DNA from: JAAFHB01 sp038236995
GTDB lineage: Bacteria; Bacteroidota; Bacteroidia; Bacteroidales; Prolixibacteraceae
Assembly: GCA_038236995.1 (NCBI GenBank)
Contig: JBBRZE010000028.1
Coordinates: forward strand, 1-55,483
Length of the DNA: 55,483 bases
Direction of reading: 5' to 3'
This document shows positions 25,636 to 33,657 of the stretch, piece after piece (position 1 is the stretch's first letter; every line of letters begins with the position of its first letter). The notes beneath the pieces were generated by a model that had not been told where the DNA came from, searched no databases, and saw only the letters and a list, made by a program, of their open reading frames with translations. Made by a program: the position numbers and the translations under genes.

Positions 25636-26901
25636 ATGAATTCAAGAGAAAACCTAAAAAAGACATTGAACCATCAGCAACCTGAACATCTGGTGCTTGA
25701 TTTTGGGGGGACTGGTGTTACCGGAATCCATTGTTTGGCAGTGAAAAACCTCAGGGATTATTACCGACTTGAAGAGCGACCGGTGAAGGTGGTGGAACCG
25801 TTCCAGATGTTAGGAGAAGTTGATGAGGAGCTTAGAGAAGCAATGGGTATTGATGTTATTGGTGCATATGGCAAAGGTAACCTGATCGGATTTGCCAATA
25901 ATGAATGCGAATGGAAACCCTTTACTTCCAATTGGGGTCAGAAATTGCTGGTTCCGGAAGATTTTAATTATACGATGGCAGAAGATGGAGGTTTACTGAT
26001 CTATCCGCAAGGAGATATGACCGTTCCACCAAGTGCCCGGATGCCGAAAACAGGATATTTCTTTGACGCAATCATTCGTCAGGAACCAATTGATGAAGAG
26101 AAATTGAATACCGAAGATAATTTGGAGGAGTTTGGAGAAATTGATAACGAAACCCTCGATTACTGGGAAACAACAATCAATCAGTTATCTGCATCAGGGA
26201 AGGGGATTATAGCGAGCCTGGGTGGTACCGCTTTGGGCGATATTGCGCTTGTTCCGGGTATGAATCTGAAACATCCAAAAGGAATACGCGATGTGGCTGA
26301 ATGGTACATGAGTACGGTGATGCGTCCCGATTATATCCATTCCATTTTTGAGAAACAGACTGAAATTGCTATTGAAAACTTAAAAAAGATTTACCAAAGA
26401 ATTGGAAATAAGATTGATGCTGCCTTTATTTGTGGTACCGATTTTGGAACTCAGGATTCTACTTTTTGTTCCCCCGATCAGTTCCGTGAATTGTACCTTC
26501 CCTATTACAGGCGGGTAAATGACTGGATACATCAAAATACAGAATGGAAAAGTTTCAAACACTCTTGCGGTGCCGTTGAGTCGTTTATGCCGCTTTTCAT
26601 TGAGGCTGGAATCGACATTATCAATCCGGTACAGATCAATGCCAAAGGGATGGATCCGCGTCATTTGAAAAATACCTATGGTAAAGACCTTGTATTCTGG
26701 GGCGGGGGAGTCGATACACAAAAAATGCTATCGTTTGGCACTCCTGCAGAAGTGAAAAAACAGGTGCTTGATAATTGTGAGATTTTTGCAAAAGATGGTG
26801 GATTTGTCTTTACAACCGTTCATAATATTCAGGCAAATGTGCCGATCGAAAATCTTGCAGCAATGATGAAGGCTGTCAATGAGTTTAATGGTAATTTTTA
26901 A
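25636..26901 (+). CDS. URO-D-fold methyltransferase-like protein (HxC...H type)
   Basis: A 421-residue cytoplasmic protein of the uroporphyrinogen-decarboxylase superfamily, about 80 residues longer than true HemE and lacking HemE signatures. It has H309-S-C311-G and, about 85 residues on, H396 in VHNIQANVP. The canonical MtaA/MtbA set is HxC...C, so the third metal ligand would be His here. This pattern occurs in URO-D-like proteins thought to demethylate substrates for corrinoid proteins. It starts 34 bases after the oxidoreductase stop and belongs to the glycan module, while its likely corrinoid partner is encoded at 29430. It may be the substrate-side (MT1) enzyme; direct proof is absent. 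Confidence 0.8.
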   Translation: MNSRENLKKTLNHQQPEHLVLDFGGTGVTGIHCLAVKNLRDYYRLEERPVKVVEPFQMLGEVDEELREAMGIDVIGAYGKGNLIGFANNECEWKPFTSNWGQKLLVPEDFNYTMAEDGGLLIYPQGDMTVPPSARMPKTGYFFDAIIRQEPIDEEKLNTEDNLEEFGEIDNETLDYWETTINQLSASGKGIIASLGGTALGDIALVPGMNLKHPKGIRDVAEWYMSTVMRPDYIHSIFEKQTEIAIENLKKIYQRIGNKIDAAFICGTDFGTQDSTFCSPDQFRELYLPYYRRVNDWIHQNTEWKSFKHSCGAVESFMPLFIEAGIDIINPVQINAKGMDPRHLKNTYGKDLVFWGGGVDTQKMLSFGTPAEVKKQVLDNCEIFAKDGGFVFTTVHNIQANVPIENLAAMMKAVNEFNGNF

Positions 26902-26911
26902 TTTCAAAGTA

Positions 26912-28747
26912 ATGAAAATATTAAAATTCAAATTGTTGCTATTACTAGCATTGACATCCTTTGTTCTCCCGGCAAAAGAATACCATGTATCGGTAAATGG
27001 AAATGATAAGAATGAAGGATCTTCATCCAGCCCATTCAAGACGATCAATTTCGCGGCTCAGTTTGTAGTTCCAGGGGATGTAATTACAGTTCATACAGGA
27101 ACATATCGTGAGCGAGTCAACCCGGCAAGGGGTGGAGAAAGTGATACAAAGCGAATTATTTATCGGGCCGCTAAAGGAGAAAAAGTGGTCATTACCGGTT
27201 CCGAGTCTGTCAAAGGATGGGTAAAGGTAAGTGGCGATATTTGGAAAGTGATGCTCCCCAATTCATTTTTCGGCGATTTCAATCCTTATAGCGATCTAAT
27301 CCGTGGCGACTGGTTCGATCCCAAAGGTCGTCAGCATCATACTGGCTGTGTTTATCTGAACGGTAATTGGATGATCGAGGCGCTCAACTTTGACGAGTTA
27401 AAGAAACCCAACGACAAGACACCATTATGGTTCGGACAAGTAGAAAAGGATACGACTACGATATGGGCGCAATTCATTGGCGTTAACCCGAACACGGAGC
27501 AGGTCGAGATCAATGCAAGAAAAGTGGTGTTTTATCCCAATAAGAACTTCATCAACTACATTACGGTGAGTGGATTCCTACTTGAGAATGCCGCCACGAA
27601 CTGGGCGCCGCCATCGGCCGAGCAGACCGGAATTGTCGGTACCAACTGGAGTAAAGGCTGGATTATCGAAAACAACACTGTGCGTAACTCGAAATGCTCC
27701 GGGATCTCGCTGGGCAAATACGGCGACGAATTCGACAACACCAACGATGCCGGTGCCGCCGACCCATACACAGCCTGCGTTCGCCGTGCTTTAAAAAACG
27801 GATGGAACAAGGAAACCGTTGGCAGTCACCTCGTTCGCAACAATCACATTTACAATTGTGAGCAGACTGGCATTGTCGGCAGCATGGGGTGCTCGTTTAG
27901 CACGGTAACTGGAAATGATATCCACGACATTTATGTGAGACGGCTATTTACCGGGGCAGAAATGGGTGGTATCAAATTTCATGGAGCGATTGATGTGAAG
28001 ATTAGTGGCAACCATATCTACCGGGTCGGAGGCGTTGCTGGCATCTGGCTCGACTGGATGGCCCAGGGGGCTCAGGTGACTGGGAACCTGCTGCACGATA
28101 ACCAAATAGATATTTTCTGCGAAATGCAACATGGACCGCTTCTGATCGCAAATAATATCCTATTATCGAAAGAAAAATCATTCCTGATCAACTCAAAGGG
28201 TCTTGCCATTGTTCACAACCTTATTCTGGGTCCTATCCAGATTATTAATCTGGACGAACGAAATACCCCGTTCCATCTGGCACATTCGACTGAGATTGCG
28301 GGTTTGTTTAATGCCCCAGGTGGTGACCACCGTTTCTACAATAATCTGTTTGTTTCGGCATGCAAAGCTGATGTACTTGACAATTCCATTCTTAATGTAT
28401 GGGCCGCCGGTAATGTTTTTACCAAAGGCACTCAATCGTCAAAGTTCGATCGCGAAGTCGTGGTTAAGCCTGAATTTGACGCTAACGTCAAATTATCAGA
28501 GAAGCCTGATGGTTGGTATCTTGAATTAACTGTCGATCCCAACTGGGCAAAAGAACGGAAGCGCAAGCTCGTCACTACTGAACTTTTAGGCAAGGCGCGA
28601 GTTCCAAACCTCTCTTACGAAAATGTTGACGGTACACAGCTGACGATTGACACTGACTACTTTGGAAAAAAACGCAACGTTGCCAATCCGTTCCCTGGTC
28701 CTTTTGAAAATTCGGGTAATGGAAGGATTAAGCTGAAAGTATGGTAA
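26912..28747 (+). CDS. Secreted right-handed parallel beta-helix protein (possible polysaccharide lyase/hydrolase)
   Basis: The frame opens at 26879, inside the previous gene, but ATG at 26912 (MKILKFKLLLLLALTSFVLPA, signal peptide) gives a 611-residue secreted protein. After the signal comes a DUF1565-like start (EYHVSVNGNDKNEGSSSSPFKTI), then many short N-rich strands of a right-handed beta helix between about residues 190 and 480 (ENNTVRNSKCSGISLG, RNNHIYNCEQTGIVG, SGNHIYRVGGVAGIWLDW). This is the fold of pectate-lyase-like polysaccharide-acting enzymes. The C-terminal 120 residues are a separate small domain. Target polymer unknown; its place beside keto-glycoside genes points to a glycan. 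Confidence 0.82.
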   Translation: MKILKFKLLLLLALTSFVLPAKEYHVSVNGNDKNEGSSSSPFKTINFAAQFVVPGDVITVHTGTYRERVNPARGGESDTKRIIYRAAKGEKVVITGSESVKGWVKVSGDIWKVMLPNSFFGDFNPYSDLIRGDWFDPKGRQHHTGCVYLNGNWMIEALNFDELKKPNDKTPLWFGQVEKDTTTIWAQFIGVNPNTEQVEINARKVVFYPNKNFINYITVSGFLLENAATNWAPPSAEQTGIVGTNWSKGWIIENNTVRNSKCSGISLGKYGDEFDNTNDAGAADPYTACVRRALKNGWNKETVGSHLVRNNHIYNCEQTGIVGSMGCSFSTVTGNDIHDIYVRRLFTGAEMGGIKFHGAIDVKISGNHIYRVGGVAGIWLDWMAQGAQVTGNLLHDNQIDIFCEMQHGPLLIANNILLSKEKSFLINSKGLAIVHNLILGPIQIINLDERNTPFHLAHSTEIAGLFNAPGGDHRFYNNLFVSACKADVLDNSILNVWAAGNVFTKGTQSSKFDREVVVKPEFDANVKLSEKPDGWYLELTVDPNWAKERKRKLVTTELLGKARVPNLSYENVDGTQLTIDTDYFGKKRNVANPFPGPFENSGNGRIKLKVW

Positions 28748-28822
28748 TTTATTAGTTATGATAAAAATGATGATTCTTCATGAGTGAACAAGCTGTTAAA
28801 GGATGGCAGGCAGAATAAATTC

Positions 28823-28830
28823 TATCTTTG
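28823..28830 (+). promoter_or_regulatory. -7 promoter element of the FKBP lipoprotein gene
   Basis: TATCTTTG matches TAnnTTTG, 43 bases before the ATG at 28874. It suggests that a new transcript begins here, splitting the glycan genes from the genes downstream. Confidence 0.5.
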
Positions 28831-28873
28831 CGTTGCCATTACAAAAATTGTTGTGGACTCAAAAAATTATTAA

Positions 28874-29362
28874 ATGAAAATATTGAATTCGTATTTTAAA
28901 GTTTACGTTGTTGTTTTGTTTGCCATTGTATTTGTGTTAGGGTGCAAGAAAAGTGAAGAATCTTTCTCTCCAGCAAAAGAGACTTCTCAGATTGATACCT
29001 GGGTAACAACGATGGTAAAAAGCAATAATATTGTTGATTCTACTTCAACAGGTTTGCATTATATCATTAGTAAAGTTGGAACAGGAGCAACAGTTACAAC
29101 AGGGAATACAGTTACAGTAAAATATATCGGAAAATTTCTGGATGGAAGAATTTTCGATTCTTCAGACAGTTTTTCCTATGTTCAAAAAGCCGCAAATCAA
29201 CGAATGATTCCAGGTTGGGAAGAAGGAATTGAGAAACTGAGTAAAGGTGGAATCGGGATTTTTCTTATCCCATCGGCCCTTGCATATGGACCTAATGGGT
29301 ATTCAAAAATTACTCCTTATACACCATTACTTTTTAATATAGAAGTGATAGAAATTAAATAG
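28874..29362 (+). CDS. FKBP-type peptidyl-prolyl isomerase lipoprotein
   Basis: A 162-residue lipoprotein (lipobox VLGC, Cys24). The FKBP domain covers about residues 60-162: GLHYIISKVGTGATVTTGNTVTVKYIGKFLDGRIFDSS, then QRMIPGWEEGIEKLSKGGIGIFLIPSALAYG. It should assist folding of exported proteins. It lies between the glycan and corrinoid genes but has its own -7 element and no obvious functional tie to either. Confidence 0.92.
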   Translation: MKILNSYFKVYVVVLFAIVFVLGCKKSEESFSPAKETSQIDTWVTTMVKSNNIVDSTSTGLHYIISKVGTGATVTTGNTVTVKYIGKFLDGRIFDSSDSFSYVQKAANQRMIPGWEEGIEKLSKGGIGIFLIPSALAYGPNGYSKITPYTPLLFNIEVIEIK

Positions 29363-29429
29363 ATTTTATTAATTAAGTTATTATTAAACAATAAATTGAC
29401 TAAATAAAAAACATAAACAAATTAAAACC

Positions 29430-30095
29430 ATGGAAGAGATTCTTGAAAGACTGGCGTACTGTGTTGAATTCGGCAAAATTAACCTTGCATCACCTTATCC
29501 ACCGGATATGCGTGGACAGGATGGTGCCGACGAACTGACTAAAAAAGCTCTGGAAATGGGTGTTCCCCCTACTGAAGTTTTAAATAAAGGTCTGGTAATC
29601 GGAATGGGAAAAGTTGGGGTTAAATTCCGCGAAAACAAAGTTTTTGTTCCCCAGGTACTGATGAGTGCCAAAGCGATGAGCTTCGGAATGGCACACCTTA
29701 AACCGTTTTTTAATGATGGTTCTGTCGTTCGTAAAGGAAAAATCATTATCGGAACTGTTGAAGGTGACCTTCATGATATCGGTAAGAATCTGGTCTCCAT
29801 GATGGTAGAGGGAAGTGGTTGGGAAGTTATTGACCTGGGCACTGATGTGAAAGTTGAAAAATTTGTCGAGTCAGTGAAAGCAAATCCGGGTGCGATTGTT
29901 TGTCTTTCAGCACTGCTAACAACAACGATGGTGAATATGGAGAAGATTGGTAAAGCAGTGAAAGAGGCAGTGCCCGGAACGATAGTTGCGGTTGGTGGAG
30001 CTCCTGTAACAAAGGATTTTAGTAATAAAATTGGAATGGATATTTATTCTTCTGATCCGCAGGGACTTATTGATCTTCTTGCGAAATTAAATTAA
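29430..30095 (+). CDS. MtaC-like corrinoid (cobalamin-binding) methyl-carrier protein
   Basis: A 221-residue protein with the two domains of methyl-carrying corrinoid proteins: a four-helix cap (about residues 1-95, with GKVGVKFRENKVFVPQVLMS) and a Rossmann B12-binding domain. The B12 motif D113-L-H115-D-I-G118 supplies the lower-ligand His; S160-A-L162 and G189-G190 complete the DxHxxG...SxL...GG pattern. Length and order match MtaC/MtbC/MttC proteins and the cobalamin module of MetH. It is followed 12 bases later by a URO-D methyltransferase, so the two are co-transcribed. It should carry the methyl group between the methyltransferases of this cluster. Confidence 0.94.
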   Translation: MEEILERLAYCVEFGKINLASPYPPDMRGQDGADELTKKALEMGVPPTEVLNKGLVIGMGKVGVKFRENKVFVPQVLMSAKAMSFGMAHLKPFFNDGSVVRKGKIIIGTVEGDLHDIGKNLVSMMVEGSGWEVIDLGTDVKVEKFVESVKANPGAIVCLSALLTTTMVNMEKIGKAVKEAVPGTIVAVGGAPVTKDFSNKIGMDIYSSDPQGLIDLLAKLN

Positions 30096-30106
30096 TAAAA
30101 TTAGGT

Positions 30107-31105
30107 ATGACCAAAAAAACGGTCTTTCAGAATTTGTGCGATGGTATTCATTCATCTGAAAGAACCATCTTTCGGCCTATTCTGATGCACTTTATAGCCC
30201 GTTATGCAGGAGGTAATTATGCAAAATTCGCATCTGATTACCGTTTTCTGGTCGAAGCCAATCTTCGTGCGGTTGATGATTTTGATATCGATATGGTTGG
30301 GCTAATCTCTGATCCGTACCGCGAAACAAGTGCATTTGGGGCACATATTGAGTTCATTCCTGAAGGGGTTCCAAGATGCCTGAATCTGATAATCAAAAAC
30401 GAGGATGATATAAGAAATCTGCAAAGACCTGATGTTTATAAATGTGAACGGACTTTGGACAGAATTCGCGGTGCAGAGTTGTTGTCGAAGGGCACAAATG
30501 GCAATGTACCCATCATTGGCTGGATTGAAGGACCTTTGGCAGAAGCGTGTGATCTTGCAGGTATTGAGAAATTTATGATGATGCTAATGATGGATCCCAA
30601 TACTGCAAATCTCCTGTTGGATAAATGTATGCTAACAGCGAAGGATTTTGCCACAGCACAGATTGAAGCAGGATGTGACGTACTCGGAATGGGTGACGCA
30701 ATCTGTTCCCAAATTGATCCGGTTACTTACGATGTATTTGTAAAAGAGCGACATCGCGAAATCATCAGTTTTATTCACGCTTGTGGGGCAAAGGTTAAAA
30801 TGCACATTTGTGGCGATATTACGCATTTGCTTCCATCATTGAAAGATCTTGGAATTGATATTTTAGACATCGACTGGCAGATCGATCCCCAATATGCCTT
30901 TGAAATAATGGGACCGGATGTAATCAGGTGCGGAAATATCGACCCTCGTTTTGTGATGGATAAATCATCAGAAGAAATTTACTCAACTTGCAAACTATTG
31001 TGCGATAATGAGAAAGGCCGAAAATTTATTTTATCAGCTGGCTGTGAAATTATTGTTACAACACCGCATGAGAATTTGATGGCGATGCGAAACGCAAGTC
31101 TCTGA
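30107..31105 (+). CDS. MtaA/MtbA-like URO-D-family Zn methyltransferase
   Basis: A 332-residue URO-D-fold protein whose length and metal motif match the Zn-dependent corrinoid methyltransferases: H233-I-C235-G in KVKMHICGDITHLLPSL and C313 in ILSAGCEIIVTTPHENL. It is not HemE: the family's MtaA/MtbA/CmuA pattern HxC-(n)-C is complete. In methanogens such enzymes activate coenzyme M; in a bacterium the partner is another thiol or the enzyme acts on the substrate side. It is the second gene of the corrinoid run, 12 bases after the corrinoid protein and 20 bases before the fusion gene. Confidence 0.9.
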   Translation: MTKKTVFQNLCDGIHSSERTIFRPILMHFIARYAGGNYAKFASDYRFLVEANLRAVDDFDIDMVGLISDPYRETSAFGAHIEFIPEGVPRCLNLIIKNEDDIRNLQRPDVYKCERTLDRIRGAELLSKGTNGNVPIIGWIEGPLAEACDLAGIEKFMMMLMMDPNTANLLLDKCMLTAKDFATAQIEAGCDVLGMGDAICSQIDPVTYDVFVKERHREIISFIHACGAKVKMHICGDITHLLPSLKDLGIDILDIDWQIDPQYAFEIMGPDVIRCGNIDPRFVMDKSSEEIYSTCKLLCDNEKGRKFILSAGCEIIVTTPHENLMAMRNASL

Positions 31106-31125
31106 TTTAATTTGAAATAATTATC

Positions 31126-32745
31126 ATGACAGGAAAAGAGAGGATTCAGAAAACTTTTAAACTTGAACCAACCGATTCTATTCCGTGGGTACCGTTTGTT
31201 GGTGTTCATGCAGCCAGCCTGATAGGAATAAACGCCACCGAATTTCTTCATTCTTCGGATCATATTGTAAATGGGATTTCCAAAGCCGTTGAATTGTACC
31301 AACCCGATGGAATTCCGGTATTATTTGATTTACAACTCGAAGCTGAACTGCTTGGATGTAAGTTAAATTGGGCTGAAGAGAATCCTCCTGCTGTCATTTC
31401 GCATCCTTTATTGGAAGGGAAAACCATTGCTGATCTGTTGGTTCCAGAGAAACACCATGGCCGCATGCCGATTGTAATTGATGCCACACAACAATTAAGA
31501 GCTAAATATCCCGATCTGGCACTATATGGACTCATTGCAGGACCATTCACATTAGCGCTTCACCTTTTGGGCACAGATATTTTCATGAAGCTTTTCGAAG
31601 AACCGGAATATGTTTCAAAGCTGTTTGCATTTTGCGAAAAGGTCGCGAAGAGAATGGCCGATTATTACATCGAAGCCGGATGCGATGTAATTGCAGTTGT
31701 TGATCCGATGACCAGTCAGATTGATCCTGTCACTTTCGAAACATTCGTTTCGCCTCCAATGACCGAAATCTTCCGGCACATCAGGGAAAAAGGGGCGCTT
31801 AGCTCATTTTTTGTTTGCGGACATGCACAGCAGAACATTGAGGTGATGTGTGGATGTAAGCCAGACAATATCAGCATTGACGAAAATATTCCGCTCGATT
31901 ATGTAAAAAATATTGCGCTTAGGCACAACATCAGTTTTGGAGGAAATCTTCAGTTGACAGTTGTCCTGTTGATGGGAACCCCCGAAGATGCAGCTTTTAA
32001 CGCGCTGGACTGCATCGAATTGGGTGGAGATCGCGGGTTTATTCTGGCTCCGGGATGTGATCTCCCAATGGCCACACCAATTGAGAATCTGATCGCAGTT
32101 GCTAAATTGGTCAAAGATCCATATGAGCAGCAGATTTTCAGGGCGATGACACGGAAAAGTGATAGTCTGAAGTTATTGAATATGAAAGACTATGGCCAAA
32201 GTGATAAAGTAATTGTCGATATTATTACGCTTGATTCTGAATCGTGTGCTCCTTGTCAATATATGGTTGAAGCTGTGAAGAAAATTGCGCCACATTTTGA
32301 AGGGATCGTGGAATGGCGTGAACATGCGATTAAGCAGATGGATGGCGTCACTTTCATGGCATCGCTGATGGTAAAGAATATCCCTACGATTTGCATAGAT
32401 GGTAAGATCTCGTTTGTGAGCCAGATACCTCCTAAGAATGAACTAATTGCAGCAATCCAAAAAAGGATCAACGAAAAAATAAAACTGAAGATTCAAGCTA
32501 AAAAGGGTGAGTTTATTGTTTTCTGCAAGGACGAAGAGGAAATCAAAATCATGAAAACCCGTATCAATACCACTTTTTTGCAGACAGGCAAGCATATCGA
32601 TGTGAAGTATGTTACAGATCCTGAAAAGCTTGCAAAATATGGTATTCTACAAACTCCAACTGTTATTTTAAAGAAGTACACAACTAAATCGCAGGGGAAG
32701 ATGCCAACTGTTGATGTGATTACCGAATGGCTAAAAGAGGTTTAA
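31126..32745 (+). CDS. URO-D methyltransferase-like protein fused to two thioredoxin-like domains
   Basis: A 539-residue fusion. Residues 1-335 are a URO-D-fold domain of the MtaA/CmuA type. At the first ligand position the usual HxCG is F-V-C231-G-H233, so the first His is missing but a new His follows the Cys; the distal Cys is kept (C311 in APGCDLPMATP). Residues about 360-447 form a thioredoxin-like domain with C374-A-P-C377 and the cis-Pro-like KNIPTICIDGK. Residues about 460-539 form a second thioredoxin-like domain with a single Cys467 and ILQTPTVILKK. The redox domains could reduce or deliver a thiol or keep the corrinoid/metal site active. It is co-transcribed with its neighbours on both sides. 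Confidence 0.85.
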   Translation: MTGKERIQKTFKLEPTDSIPWVPFVGVHAASLIGINATEFLHSSDHIVNGISKAVELYQPDGIPVLFDLQLEAELLGCKLNWAEENPPAVISHPLLEGKTIADLLVPEKHHGRMPIVIDATQQLRAKYPDLALYGLIAGPFTLALHLLGTDIFMKLFEEPEYVSKLFAFCEKVAKRMADYYIEAGCDVIAVVDPMTSQIDPVTFETFVSPPMTEIFRHIREKGALSSFFVCGHAQQNIEVMCGCKPDNISIDENIPLDYVKNIALRHNISFGGNLQLTVVLLMGTPEDAAFNALDCIELGGDRGFILAPGCDLPMATPIENLIAVAKLVKDPYEQQIFRAMTRKSDSLKLLNMKDYGQSDKVIVDIITLDSESCAPCQYMVEAVKKIAPHFEGIVEWREHAIKQMDGVTFMASLMVKNIPTICIDGKISFVSQIPPKNELIAAIQKRINEKIKLKIQAKKGEFIVFCKDEEEIKIMKTRINTTFLQTGKHIDVKYVTDPEKLAKYGILQTPTVILKKYTTKSQGKMPTVDVITEWLKEV

Positions 32746-32766
32746 CGATTTAAAATTTATCGCAAT

Positions 32767-33648
32767 ATGAAAAAAATAACGGATCGCATTAAGCAAGGGA
32801 AAATTCTGGTTTCCGATGGTGCATGGGGAACTTTCTTGCATGCAAAAGGTTTAAAACCGGGACAATGTCCTGAACTCTGGAATATTGAACATCCTGACGA
32901 AGTTTTTGATATAGCTAAAAGCTATATCGATGCCGGAGCTGATATGGTCGAAACAAATAGTTTTGGAGGAAGTAGTTTTAAGTTAATCCATTATGGATTA
33001 GCTGATCGTGCTTCGGAGTTAAACCAGGCAGCTGCAGCTATATCGCGAAAAGCTGCCGGTGACAAATTTGTTTTAGGCTCTGTTGGACCAACAGGGAAAA
33101 TACTTATGATGGGCGAAGTAACTCCTGAAGAGGTTTACGAATCATTTAAGGAACAGACTATTGCATTGGAAAAAGGGGGAGCCAATGCCATCATTATTGA
33201 GACTTTTACAGATATCGATGAAGCACGTTTGGCGATCAGAGCAGCAAAAGAAAACACTTCACTTGAAGTGATATGTACGATGACTTTTGAAAAGACGGTA
33301 AATGGTGAATTTCGTTCGATGATGGGTGTCTCGCCAACAGAAATGATGCAAGAACTTGTTCCTGAAGGAGTGGATATTATTGGTGCAAACTGTGGCAACG
33401 GGATTGAAGGGATGATTCAGATCGTGAAGGAGATCCGGTTATGCAATGCTGTTATTCCAGTACTAATTCATGCCAATGCTGGTATGCCTGTGTATGATGA
33501 TGGCAAGACGGTTTTTCCGGAAACTCCAATTCAAACAGCAAGTTACGTAAAGGCGATAATCGATGCAGGGGTAAATATTATTGGCGGGTGCTGCGGAACA
33601 ACACCCGAGCATATTCGTCAGATTGCACTGGTTGCAAGGGAATTGTAA
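32767..33648 (+). CDS. Stand-alone homocysteine S-methyltransferase domain (MetH module 1-like)
   Basis: A 293-residue barrel with the Hcy-binding motifs: SDGAWGTFLHAKG at the N-terminus, ADMVETNSFGGSSFKL (about 58-73) and the three Zn ligands C209 (GANCGNG) and C275-C276 (GGCCGTTPEH). It equals the first module of cobalamin-dependent methionine synthase, or a BHMT/MmuM-type enzyme. With a corrinoid protein and an activation-like protein in the same run, the MetH-like reading is favoured: methyl-Co(III) corrinoid + homocysteine gives methionine. It lies 21 bases after the fusion gene. Confidence 0.93.
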   Translation: MKKITDRIKQGKILVSDGAWGTFLHAKGLKPGQCPELWNIEHPDEVFDIAKSYIDAGADMVETNSFGGSSFKLIHYGLADRASELNQAAAAISRKAAGDKFVLGSVGPTGKILMMGEVTPEEVYESFKEQTIALEKGGANAIIIETFTDIDEARLAIRAAKENTSLEVICTMTFEKTVNGEFRSMMGVSPTEMMQELVPEGVDIIGANCGNGIEGMIQIVKEIRLCNAVIPVLIHANAGMPVYDDGKTVFPETPIQTASYVKAIIDAGVNIIGGCCGTTPEHIRQIALVAREL

Positions 33649-33657
33649 AGGATTAGG

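Noticed and set aside
29363..29429. Cobalamin or SAM riboswitch before the corrinoid gene
   Set aside because: The gap is only 67 bases, AT-rich, and shows none of the conserved B12-box or SAM-motif sequence; no room for such a structure.
25636..32745. The URO-D genes as HemE (haem synthesis)
   Set aside because: They lack HemE signatures and carry Cys/His metal motifs of the methyltransferase branch; they also sit beside a corrinoid protein.
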